Shown piece by piece: positions 49,745 through 57,863 of a stretch of 64,000 nt of DNA. The notes under the pieces were generated by a model. That model was not told where the DNA came from and searched no databases. It saw only the letters and a list, made by a program, of their open reading frames with translations. This DNA is from Streptomyces tagetis (lineage in GTDB: Bacteria > Actinomycetota > Actinomycetes > Streptomycetales > Streptomycetaceae): NCBI RefSeq assembly GCF_018069565.1, contig NZ_JAGPNL010000002.1, forward strand, positions 434,001 through 498,000, given 5' to 3'. A program made the position numbers and the translations under genes. How positions within the stretch are numbered: position 1 is the stretch's first letter; every line of letters starts with the position of its first letter.

Positions 49745-50965
49745 GTGAGATCGGACCCTGCGGCGGACGTACTCGTCCTCGAACACGGGCCGCGCGAGGC
49801 TCCGTACGCCGTCTCCGCGGCGCTGGAGTCGGCCGGGCTGAGGCCGCGCCGCTGCCGTGCCTGGGCGGGGGACCCGGTCCCGGACACTCCGGCGGACCTG
49901 GCCGCGCTGATCCTGACCGGCGCCCCCGAGACCGGCGCGCGTACCGGCGAACAGGCCCTGCTGGAAGCCGCGCTGGCGGCCGAGGTGCCGGTGCTCGCCG
50001 TGCACCGCGGCGCCCGGCTGCTGGCGGAGGCCGCCCGCGCGCGGGGGAGCGCGCCCCCGGCACCGGCCGCCGCGGGGGAGCGGCCGGACCGGGCCCGGTA
50101 CCCCGATGTGGACGAGGTACGGATGTCCCTGGGCGCCCGTACCGACCCGCTCCTCGCCGGTCTGCCCGCCCTGGTGCGCGTCCCGCACCACCGCCGGCAC
50201 GGCGCCCTCGCGCTCCCGCCGGGCGCCGCGCTGCTCGCCTCCTGCGACCGGCACCCCGTGGTGGCCTACCGGGTCGGCGGCTCGGCCTGGGGCCTGCTCT
50301 TCCCCCTCGGCGCACCGGGGCGGGCCGACGGCGTGCCGGCCCGCTTCGCCGCCCTCGTCGCGGAGCGCGCCGAACGCACCGCGACCCGCACCTTCTTCAC
50401 CCCGCGCGCCGACGCCTGGGAGCGGCGCTTCGCCTCCGACGCCCCCGTCTACGCCGCCGCCGTCGCCCGTATGGGACTGCGCCCCGGCCGCCGCGCGCTG
50501 GACGTGGGCTGCGGCACCGGCCGCGCCCTGCCCGCCCTGCGCGCCCAGGTCGGCGCCCAGGGAGTCGTGCTGGGCGTCGACCTGACCGCGGCGATGCTCA
50601 CCACCGCCGCCCGGGAGGGCCGCCGCGCCCACGCCGGGCTGCTCCTCGCGGACGCCGGCAGGCTGCCGCTGCCGTCCGGCGCGGTGGACGGCGTGTTCAG
50701 CGCGGGCCTCGTCGACCACGTGCCCGACCCGGCGGCGGCGCTCGGGGAGTGGGCCCGGGTGACCGCGCCCGGCGGCGTCCTGCTGCTCTTCCACCCCTCC
50801 GGCCGCGCCGAACGCGCCGCCCGCCACGGCCGGTCCCTCGACCCCGGAGACCTCCTCGCCGAGGCCAACCTGTGGCCCGCGCTGCGGGCGGCCGGCTGGC
50901 TCCCGGACCACCACGAGGACGCCCCGCACCACTTCCTGGCCCGCGCGATCCGCCCCGGCCCCTGA
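49745..50965 (+). CDS. Inactive GATase1-like domain fused to methyltransferase
   Basis: A 406-residue two-domain protein. Residues ~1-220 resemble class I glutamine amidotransferases (ALILTGAPETGARTGEQALL, VPVLAVHRGARLLAEA, VPHHRRHGALALPPGAALLAS). The nucleophile Cys is His87 and the terminal FHPE is FPLG, so glutaminase activity should be absent. Residues ~240-400 are a SAM-dependent methyltransferase of the Methyltransf_11 type with LDVGCGTGRAL, then GLVDHVPDPAAALGEWARVTAPGGVLLL. GAGGAGGAG precedes GTG 49745. The substrate is unknown. It lies between molybdenum genes but nothing ties it to them chemically. Confidence 0.78.
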   Translation: MRSDPAADVLVLEHGPREAPYAVSAALESAGLRPRRCRAWAGDPVPDTPADLAALILTGAPETGARTGEQALLEAALAAEVPVLAVHRGARLLAEAARARGSAPPAPAAAGERPDRARYPDVDEVRMSLGARTDPLLAGLPALVRVPHHRRHGALALPPGAALLASCDRHPVVAYRVGGSAWGLLFPLGAPGRADGVPARFAALVAERAERTATRTFFTPRADAWERRFASDAPVYAAAVARMGLRPGRRALDVGCGTGRALPALRAQVGAQGVVLGVDLTAAMLTTAAREGRRAHAGLLLADAGRLPLPSGAVDGVFSAGLVDHVPDPAAALGEWARVTAPGGVLLLFHPSGRAERAARHGRSLDPGDLLAEANLWPALRAAGWLPDHHEDAPHHFLARAIRPGP

Positions 50966-50978
50966 GCCCCGGCCGCGC

Positions 50979-51374
50979 TCAGGCGCGGTCGATGTGCACG
51001 TTGGTCGACTTCACCCGGGCGGTGGCCTCCATGCCGACCTCCAGCCCCAGTTCCTCCACGGCCTCCCGGGTCAGCAGCGACACCAGCCGGTGCGGGCCCG
51101 CCTGGATCTCCACCTGGGCGGCGACGTCCCCGAGCTTGACCGCCGTGACGATGCCGGGGAACGCGTTGCGCACCGACGTGAACGACGCCTCCTCCTCGGC
51201 CCCGCCGCCCTTGGCCAGCTCCACCGAGAACGCGGCCAGGTCCCGCCCGTCGATGAGACGGCGCCCGCCCTGGTCCCGGTGGGTCGCCACCCGCCCGGCG
51301 TCCGCCCACCGGCGCGCGGTGTCGGGACTCACGCCGAGAAGCCGGGCGGCCTGGCCGATCGTGTACGACTGCAT
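50979..51374 (-). CDS. HTH-TOBE molybdate-responsive regulator
   Basis: A 131-residue protein with an excisionase/MerR-like helix-turn-helix (YTIGQAARLLGVSPDTARRW, residues 4-23) and a C-terminal TOBE/Mop domain (residues ~62-131: RNAFPGIVTAVKLGDVAAQV, ARVKSTNVHIDRA). The TOBE domain binds molybdate. Location near modABC suggests it is the local molybdenum sensor. ATG 51374 is chosen; a short inverted repeat CGCC-N6-GGCG lies directly upstream (51378-51391) and could be autoregulatory. Confidence 0.85.
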   Translation of the reverse strand: MQSYTIGQAARLLGVSPDTARRWADAGRVATHRDQGGRRLIDGRDLAAFSVELAKGGGAEEEASFTSVRNAFPGIVTAVKLGDVAAQVEIQAGPHRLVSLLTREAVEELGLEVGMEATARVKSTNVHIDRA

Positions 51375-51493
51375 GCCCGCCAAGATAGGCGATCCCCGTC
51401 CCCACCCCGACGCCACGGGCCGTGCCCGCCAGGTGGAGGAGTGGGCGGCGTGGTCCTCGGGCCGGGGGCGGGGGCGTGGGTAGCCTCCGCCGC

Positions 51494-53173
51494 ATGGCGG
51501 TGGACAGCAGGACCGAGGAGCCGCCGCGCCGGGCGCCGGCGCGGCAGCGGACGGGGCGCACGCTCGGGCGGGCCCTGGTGCGGTGGACGTCGACGACCGA
51601 TCACAAGGTGATCGGCAACCTCTACATGACGACGTCCTTCGGCTTCTTCCTCGCCGGCGGCGTCCTCGCCCTGCTGATGCGCGCCGAACTGCTCCGTCCC
51701 GGGCTCCAGTTGTTCACCCCGTACCAGTACAACCAGCTCTTCACCGTGCACGGCACCATCATGATGCTGCTGTTCGCCACCCCGCTCTTCGCCGGCTTCT
51801 CCAACGCGATCATGCCGTTGCAGATCGGCGCCCCCGACGTGGCCTTCCCCCGGCTGAACGCCCTGTCGTACTGGCTGTACCTCTTCGGCGGGCTGATGGT
51901 CGTGTCCGGGTTCCTGACGCCCGGGGGAGCGGCGGCCTTCGGCTGGTTCGCCTACGCCCCGCTGAACAGCGCCGTCTTCAGCCCGGGGCCCGGCGGCGAC
52001 CTGTGGACCATGGGGCTGGTGGTGGCGGGCCTGTCGACCACGCTCGGCGCGGTCAACTTCATCACCACCATCCTGTGCCTGCGCGCCCCCGGCATGACCA
52101 TGTTCCGGATGCCGATCTTCACCTGGAACGTGCTGTTCACCTCGATCCTCGTGCTGCCCGCCTTCCCGGTGCTCACCGCGCTGCTGCTGGCGCTGGAGGC
52201 CGACCGCAAGTTCGGCGCGCACATCCTCGACCCGGCCAACGGCGGGGCCCTGCTGTGGCAGCACCTCTTCTGGTTCTTCGGCCATCCCGAGGTGTACATC
52301 GTCGCGCTGCCGTTCTTCGGCATCGTCTCCGAGATCATCCCGGTCTTCAGCCGCAAACCGATCTTCGGCTACGTCAGCCTGGTCGGCGCCACCATCGCCA
52401 TCACCATGCTCTCCGCGGTGGTCTGGGCCCACCACATGTTCGCCACCGGCGCGGTGCTGCTGCCGTTCTTCTCGATGACGTCGTTCCTCATCGCCGTGCC
52501 GACCGGGGTGAAGTTCTTCAACTGGATCGGCACCATGCTGCACGGCTCGCTCTCCTTCGAGACGCCCATGCTCTGGTCCTGCGGCTTCCTGGTGACCTTC
52601 CTGCTCGGCGGCATGAGCGGCGTCCTCATCGCCTCGCCGCCGCTCGACTTCCACCTGACGGACTCGTACTTCATCGTCGCGCACCTGCACTACGTGCTCT
52701 TCGGCACGGTCGTCTTCGCCATGTTCGGCGGCTTCTACTTCTGGTGGCCCAAGTTCACCGGCAAGATGCTCGGCGAACGCCTCGGGAAGATCCACTTCTG
52801 GACGCTGTTCGCCGGCTTCCAGACCACCTTCCTCGTGCAGCACTGGCTCGGCGAGGGCGGCATGCCCCGCCGGTACGCCGACTACCTGCCCACGGACGGC
52901 TTCACCGCCCTGAACACCGTCAGCTCCGCCGGGGCCTTCCTCCTCGGCGCCTCCACCCTGCCCTTCCTCTACAACGTGTGGCACACCCACCAGTACGGCC
53001 GGCGGGTGGAGCGCGACGACCCCTGGGGGTACGGCCGCTCCCTCGAATGGGCCACGCCCTGCCCGCCCCCGCGCCACAACTTCACCTCGCTGCCCCGCAT
53101 CCGCTCCGAGTCCCCGGCCTTCGACCTCCACCACCCCGCCGTCCGCCGGACCGACCGGAGGCAGGAACAGTGA
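51494..53173 (+). CDS. ctaD: Cytochrome c oxidase subunit I
   Basis: A 559-residue heme-copper oxidase core subunit of the aa3 type. Twelve hydrophobic helices are expected. Ligand motifs are present: [10 protein letters not shown] (low-spin heme His), [15 protein letters not shown] (CuB His with cross-linked Tyr and proton-channel Glu), VWAHHMF (CuB His pair) and [10 protein letters not shown] (heme a3/heme a His). It reduces oxygen to water and pumps protons. It is followed by a CtaF gene in a GTGA overlap, but no subunit II or III gene is in the window, so it is probably an accessory copy. Confidence 0.95.
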   Translation: MAVDSRTEEPPRRAPARQRTGRTLGRALVRWTSTTDHKVIGNLYMTTSFGFFLAGGVLALLMRAELLRPGLQLFTPYQYNQLFTVHGTIMMLLFATPLFAGFSNAIMPLQIGAPDVAFPRLNALSYWLYLFGGLMVVSGFLTPGGAAAFGWFAYAPLNSAVFSPGPGGDLWTMGLVVAGLSTTLGAVNFITTILCLRAPGMTMFRMPIFTWNVLFTSILVLPAFPVLTALLLALEADRKFGAHILDPANGGALLWQHLFWFFGHPEVYIVALPFFGIVSEIIPVFSRKPIFGYVSLVGATIAITMLSAVVWAHHMFATGAVLLPFFSMTSFLIAVPTGVKFFNWIGTMLHGSLSFETPMLWSCGFLVTFLLGGMSGVLIASPPLDFHLTDSYFIVAHLHYVLFGTVVFAMFGGFYFWWPKFTGKMLGERLGKIHFWTLFAGFQTTFLVQHWLGEGGMPRRYADYLPTDGFTALNTVSSAGAFLLGASTLPFLYNVWHTHQYGRRVERDDPWGYGRSLEWATPCPPPRHNFTSLPRIRSESPAFDLHHPAVRRTDRRQEQ

Positions 53174-53655
53174 AGACCGAATCCCGCCTGTTCGCCGGGG
53201 TCGCCGCCTTCTTCGCCGCCACCGCGATCGGCTACGGCTGGTTCTCCGCCGAGCCCGCCGGCACCGTCGCCCTCGCGCTCGCCTGCCTGATGGCCTCTCT
53301 GGTCTCCTTCTTCCTGCGGGTGCAGCACCAGAAGCGGGGACCGCGCGCGCAGGACCGGGGCGACGCCGAGGTCGCCGACGCCGTGGGCCCGCTGGAATTC
53401 TTCCCGCCGCACAGCCCCTGGCCCATCACCGTCGCCCTGGGCGCCATCGTCCTGGCGAACGGCATCGTCTTCGGCCTCTGGCTCGTCCTGATGGGCTTCG
53501 GCCTGCTCGCGTTCGCCGTCTGCGGACTGGTCTTCCAGTACGCGCGCCGGGGCGCTCAGCGCTCGGGACCGGCCGCCGGCACGTCGTCCGGCGCCGCGTC
53601 CCCCGGGGCCGCCGCCGGGTCCGCCGATTCCCCCACGTCCACCCGGTCCCCGTGA
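53170..53655 (+). CDS. ctaF: Cytochrome c oxidase subunit IV
   Basis: A 161-residue small membrane protein of the actinobacterial cytochrome c oxidase subunit IV family: two hydrophobic pairs (residues ~5-50 and ~80-125) separated by a polar linker. GTG 53170 overlaps the ctaD stop. The last 100 nt, coding for a Ser/Ala/Gly-rich tail, overlap the end of the convergent qcrB gene. Confidence 0.88.
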   Translation: MKTESRLFAGVAAFFAATAIGYGWFSAEPAGTVALALACLMASLVSFFLRVQHQKRGPRAQDRGDAEVADAVGPLEFFPPHSPWPITVALGAIVLANGIVFGLWLVLMGFGLLAFAVCGLVFQYARRGAQRSGPAAGTSSGAASPGAAAGSADSPTSTRSP

Positions 53656-55223
53656 TACCACTCGCTCAGCGTCGCCCGTAACCGTCCCACCCGCGGTGAC
53701 TCCTCCCCGGCCGCGGCGGCGGGGGCGAGCGGCAGCGGCTCCCGGCGCGAGCGCAGCACGTGCCGCTCCTCGGCCTCCAGCGGCGTGCTGTCCTCCACGT
53801 AGCCGCCGGTCAGCGTCTGCCGCAGTTCGCCGGTCTCCTCACCGTGTTCCAGCCGCTCCCGCTCGTGCTCCTGCAAGGCGAGGCAGACCCGCTTGGTCAC
53901 CATGAGGGCGAGCGGCGGCAGCACCACCAGACAGACCCGGAACACCCACGTCAGCAGGTTCAGCGAGAGGTCGAAGGTGCGGGCGAGGATGTCGTTGCCG
54001 CCGGCCGCGGTGAGCACCGCGTAGAAGCAGATCGCGGCCACGCCCAGCCCGGTCCGCACCGGCACGTCCCGGGGCCGGTCGCACAGGTGGTGCTCCTGCC
54101 GGTCACCCGTCACCCACCGCTCGAAGAACGGGTACGCGTAGAGCACCGTGAACAGCGCCCCCGGCAGCAGCACCGCCGGGACCAGCACGTTCCACATCAG
54201 GGTGTGCCCCGCCAGCGACGTCTCGAAGGGCGGCATCAGCCGCAGCGCGCCCTCCAGGAAGCCGACGTACCAGTCCGGCTGCGAACCCGCGGAGACGGTG
54301 TCGGGCCGGTAGGGGCCGTAGACCCAGATCGGGTTGATCTGGGCCAGCGCCGCGATCACCGTGAGGACCCCGAACACCATGAAGAACAGGCCCGTCGAGC
54401 CCGCCGCGAACTGCGGGAACAGCGGCTTGCCCACGACGTTGTGCCGGGTGCGGCCCCGCCCCGCCCACTGGGTGTGCTTCAGGTAGAAGACGAGGATCAG
54501 ATGGACGGTGACCAGCGCCAGCAGCAGGCCGGGGATGAGCAGGATGTGCAGCGAGTACAGCCGGGGGACCAGATCGTGCCCCGGGTACTGCCCGCCGAAC
54601 ACGAACATGCTGACGTACGTCCCCACGACGGGGATCGAGAGCATGATGCCCTGCGCGATGCGCAGCCCCGTCCCGGAGAGCAGGTCGTCGGGGAGCGAGT
54701 ACCCGGCGAACCCCTCGGCGAGCGCCAGCAGGAACAGCGTCACGCCGATCATCCAGTTGACCTCACGCGGCCGGCGGAACGCCCCGGTGAAGAAGACCCG
54801 CAGCAGATGCACCCCGATGGCGGACAGGAACACCAGCGCCGCCCAGTGGTGCACCTGACGGATCAGCAGCCCGCCGCGCACGTCGAAACTGATGTCCACC
54901 GTCGACCGGTACGCCTCCGACATGGTCACCCCGACCAGCGGCTGGTACGAGCCGTCGTAGACCACGTCCGTCATCGACGGGTGGAAGAACAGGGTGAGCC
55001 ACACGCCGGTCAGCAGCAGGACGACGAAGCTGTACAGGGCGATCTCGCCCAGCAGGAAGGACCAGTGCTCGGGGAACGCCTTGCGCAGCAGCACCCCGCC
55101 CTCGGACACGGGGAGACGGCCGTCGGCCCAGGTGACGGTGTGTTCGGCCGTGCGGCGGGCCCGCGCGCCGGCGCGGGCCCTTCTCCTCTTCAAGACCACG
55201 GCGCATGGGTTCCCGCACCCCAC
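53556..55223 (-). CDS. qcrB: Cytochrome b subunit of bc1 complex (accessory QcrB)
   Basis: A ~555-residue actinobacterial cytochrome b. Heme His pairs are seen in RQVHHWAALVFLSAIGVHLL and YSLHILLIPGLLLALVTVHL, and the quinol-site PEWY motif reads PDWY. It would transfer electrons from menaquinol to cytochrome c. No qcrA or qcrC gene is nearby. Codon 515 (53681-53679) is TTA, near the C-terminus, implying dependence on the bldA tRNA for full-length product. The start is uncertain: GTG 55223 is listed, and GTG 55199 is in frame. The 3' end overlaps ctaF by 100 nt on the opposite strand. Confidence 0.9.
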   Translation of the reverse strand: MGCGNPCAVVLKRRRARAGARARRTAEHTVTWADGRLPVSEGGVLLRKAFPEHWSFLLGEIALYSFVVLLLTGVWLTLFFHPSMTDVVYDGSYQPLVGVTMSEAYRSTVDISFDVRGGLLIRQVHHWAALVFLSAIGVHLLRVFFTGAFRRPREVNWMIGVTLFLLALAEGFAGYSLPDDLLSGTGLRIAQGIMLSIPVVGTYVSMFVFGGQYPGHDLVPRLYSLHILLIPGLLLALVTVHLILVFYLKHTQWAGRGRTRHNVVGKPLFPQFAAGSTGLFFMVFGVLTVIAALAQINPIWVYGPYRPDTVSAGSQPDWYVGFLEGALRLMPPFETSLAGHTLMWNVLVPAVLLPGALFTVLYAYPFFERWVTGDRQEHHLCDRPRDVPVRTGLGVAAICFYAVLTAAGGNDILARTFDLSLNLLTWVFRVCLVVLPPLALMVTKRVCLALQEHERERLEHGEETGELRQTLTGGYVEDSTPLEAEERHVLRSRREPLPLAPAAAAGEESPRVGRLRATLSEWYHGDRVDVGESADPAAAPGDAAPDDVPAAGPER

Positions 55224-55300
55224 CGCAGGAAACTACGCCCCCACCCCGGCTGGAGTACCCGGCCCCCGCCTCTGGTCCCCCTTCCGGACCCGCCCCGTGG

Positions 55301-55657
55301 TCAGTGCCCGCCCGGACCGCCGCTGCCGAAGGAGCCGCTGCTTCCCTCGTCCCAGCGGCGCCGGTCCTGCCCGGGGGCGGTGCGGCTGCCCTGGTGCCGC
55401 AGTTCGTGCGGCAGCGTCCGGTCGTCGTCGCGGGGCATCTCGTCGGGCTCCCGCTGCTCCCGGACCTCCCCGACCGGCCCCTCCTCGGGCAGCCTCGGCT
55501 GCTCCCCGGACGTCGGCGGGGGCGGCTCGCGCCGCTTGAGGCGGACACCGTACGCGAAGGCCCCGATCAGCACCGCCACCACCACGACGGCCGCCACCAC
55601 CAGTGCCACGCTCGCCGCGCCGGACCCCGCCGCCGACTCCATCCATGCGTCGTCCAT
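55301..55657 (-). CDS. DUF6479-like small membrane protein
   Basis: A 118-residue protein with one membrane helix near the N-terminus (residues ~14-36), a basic VRLKRRE stop-transfer and a long charged, Pro/Glu/Arg-rich cytoplasmic tail ending in a Gly-rich stretch. This layout resembles the DUF6479 family common in Streptomyces. GGAGGG lies 12 nt before ATG 55657. It is upstream of and co-directional with qcrB. Function unknown. Confidence 0.7.
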   Translation of the reverse strand: MDDAWMESAAGSGAASVALVVAAVVVVAVLIGAFAYGVRLKRREPPPPTSGEQPRLPEEGPVGEVREQREPDEMPRDDDRTLPHELRHQGSRTAPGQDRRRWDEGSSGSFGSGGPGGH

Positions 55658-55763
55658 GGAGCGCGGGTACCCTCCGCGACCGCCGCCAACCCGTACCCCG
55701 GCCGGAGGCGGACCGCGCCCCGGGGCCGGGTTTGGCGGCGTACCTCGCGGCAACCCGCCGGGT

Positions 55764-56138
55764 GTGACCCCGCCAACTTCCCAGCAGGAACTCTTCCGTT
55801 TCCTGGAGGACCGGTTCGCCTGCGCCCAGGCGTGCGGCGAGTGCGCCAGGAACACCGCGCTGCGGGCCGGCCTCGTGGACCCGGACGGGACGGAGAGCCG
55901 GGACCACGCGCGCCGCCAGGGCATCACGTGCGCCGAGGTGTGCGACGCCACGTGCCGGATGCTGTCCGACCAGAACCAGGTGGACGAGGACGTGCTCCGC
56001 GCCCAGCTCGACTGGTGCGTGAGCGTCTGCCTGGAGAGCGCGCACGTCTTCGACGCCCACGCGGGTGCCGAGGACAGCGCGCGCTCCTGCCGTGACTGCG
56101 CCCGCGCCTGCGGCACCTTCCTGGCCACCCTGCGCTGA
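55764..56138 (+). CDS. Cys-rich four-helix copper-binding protein (Csp-like)
   Basis: A 124-residue protein with 11 cysteines in repeated CxxxC and CxxC spacing: FACAQACGECARN, ITCAEVCDATCRM, WCVSVCLESAHVFDAH and SCRDCARACGTF. This is the pattern of cytosolic copper-storage four-helix bundles (Csp3/DUF326), where Cys line the core and bind Cu(I). No signal peptide is present. GTG 55764 is the likely start. Nearness to a heme-copper oxidase gene may be meaningful for copper supply (inference). Confidence 0.83.
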   Translation: MTPPTSQQELFRFLEDRFACAQACGECARNTALRAGLVDPDGTESRDHARRQGITCAEVCDATCRMLSDQNQVDEDVLRAQLDWCVSVCLESAHVFDAHAGAEDSARSCRDCARACGTFLATLR

Positions 56139-56194
56139 GCGGGCCCCGGCGCCGCGCCCTGGCCCGGGGGAGCGTCCCCGTGTTACCAAGGGCC

Positions 56195-57757
56195 ATGACC
56201 GCACCGCGGGTATCGCGCAGCCATGACGTCGTCGTCGTCGGAGGCGGGCACAACGGGCTCGTCGCCGCCGCCTATCTGGCCCGCGCCGGACGCAGCGTCC
56301 TGGTGCTGGAGCGGCTGGACCACACCGGGGGCGCGGCCGTGTCCACCCGGCCCTTCCCCGGCGTCGACGCCCGCCTCTCCCGCTACTCGTACCTGGTCAG
56401 CCTCCTGCCCCGGAAGATCCTGCGCGATCTGGAGCTGGACGTCCGGCTGCGCGCCCGCGCCGTCTCCTCGTACACGCCCGTCGAACGGGACGGACGGCCG
56501 GCCGGACTGCTGGTCGGCGGCGACGAGGGGCGCACCCGGGAGTCCTTCGCCCGGCTCACCGGATCGGACCGCGAGTACGGGGCGTGGCGGCGCTTCCACG
56601 CCATGACCGGCCAGGTCGCCCGGTCCGTCTTCCCGACCCTCACCGAGCCCCTGCCCACCCGCGCGGAACTGCGCCGCAGGGTCGGCGACGAGGACGCCTG
56701 GCGCACCCTGTTCGAGGAGCCGCTCGGGGTGGCGATCGAGGAGCGCTTCGCCGACGACCTGGTGCGCGGCGTCGTCCTCACCGACGGGCTGATCGGCACC
56801 TTCGCCGACGCCCACGACCCCGGCCTGCGGCAGAACCGCTGCTTCCTCTACCACGTCATCGGCGGCGGCACCGGCGCCTGGGACGTGCCCGTGGGCGGCA
56901 TGGGCGCCGTCACCGACGCCCTGGCCGGCGCGGCCCGTTCCGCGGGCGCCGTGCTCGCCACCGGCCACGAGGCGGTCCGTATCGACACCGACGGGCACAC
57001 CGCCGAGGTCACCTTCCGCTCGGAGGCCGGCGAGCGGGTCGCCGCCGCCCGGCACGTCCTGGTCAACGCCTCCCCGCACGAACTGGCCGCCCTCACCGGC
57101 GCCGCACCGCCCCCGCCCGCCGAGGGCGCCCAGCTCAAGGTGAACATGGTGCTGACGCGGCTCCCGGCCCTGCGCGACCCCGGCACCGACCCGCGCGAGG
57201 CGTTCGCCGGCACCTTCCACATCGCCGAGGGGTACGGACAGCTCGCCGCCGCCCACGCCGAGGCGTCGGCCGGCCGGCCGCCCACCGCCCCGCCGAGCGA
57301 GATCTACTGCCACTCGCTCACCGACCCCGGCATCCTCGGCCCCGGCGCCCGGGGACTGCACACCCTCACCCTCTTCGGACTGCACACCCCCGCCCGGCTC
57401 TTCGCCCACGACCACGACAGGGTCCGCGAGGAACTGCTCGCCGCCACCCTCGCCCAGCTCGACGCCCACCTCGCCGAGCCCCTCGCCGACTGCCTGGCCA
57501 CCGACGCCGACGGCCGCCCGTGCATCGAGGCCCGCTCCCCGCTGGACCTCGAACGCGATCTGCGGCTGCCCGGCGGCAACATCTTCCACCGCGACCTGTC
57601 CTGGCCCCACGCCCAGGACGGCACCGGCCGCTGGGGCGTGGAGACCCCCCACCCGAACGTGCTGCTCTGCGGGGCGGGCGCGGTGCGCGGGGGAGGGGTG
57701 AGCGGCATCCCCGGCCACAACGCGGCGATGGCCGTCCTGGAGGCGGACCGGGGATGA
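56195..57757 (+). CDS. Phytoene-dehydrogenase-like FAD oxidoreductase (PYROXD2-like)
   Basis: A 520-residue flavoprotein with an N-terminal dinucleotide fold (VVVGGGHNGLVAAAYLARAG) and the C-terminal closing motif NVLLCGAGAVRGGGVSGIPG. The central block GLIGTFADAHDPGLRQNRCF and GGTGAWDVPVGGMGAVTDAL are typical of the PYROXD2/CrtI-related branch. No carotenoid genes adjoin it, so the substrate is unknown. ATG 56195 is used, with a weak AAGGG upstream. Confidence 0.83.
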   Translation: MTAPRVSRSHDVVVVGGGHNGLVAAAYLARAGRSVLVLERLDHTGGAAVSTRPFPGVDARLSRYSYLVSLLPRKILRDLELDVRLRARAVSSYTPVERDGRPAGLLVGGDEGRTRESFARLTGSDREYGAWRRFHAMTGQVARSVFPTLTEPLPTRAELRRRVGDEDAWRTLFEEPLGVAIEERFADDLVRGVVLTDGLIGTFADAHDPGLRQNRCFLYHVIGGGTGAWDVPVGGMGAVTDALAGAARSAGAVLATGHEAVRIDTDGHTAEVTFRSEAGERVAAARHVLVNASPHELAALTGAAPPPPAEGAQLKVNMVLTRLPALRDPGTDPREAFAGTFHIAEGYGQLAAAHAEASAGRPPTAPPSEIYCHSLTDPGILGPGARGLHTLTLFGLHTPARLFAHDHDRVREELLAATLAQLDAHLAEPLADCLATDADGRPCIEARSPLDLERDLRLPGGNIFHRDLSWPHAQDGTGRWGVETPHPNVLLCGAGAVRGGGVSGIPGHNAAMAVLEADRG

Positions 57758-57863
57758 CCCCGGCCCCAAGCCTCGGCAGGCCGCGCCGCGGGAACGTCGG
57801 CCCCCGCCCCGCCCCGCGTACATCCCTTGACCCCGGCCCCGCGGCCACCGAAGATCGGCAGGC

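Noticed and set aside
53760..55763. Long plus-strand open frame running through the qcrB region into the Cys-rich gene
   Set aside because: Only the last ~125 codons (from 55764) have protein character; the rest is the shadow of qcrB and the small membrane protein.
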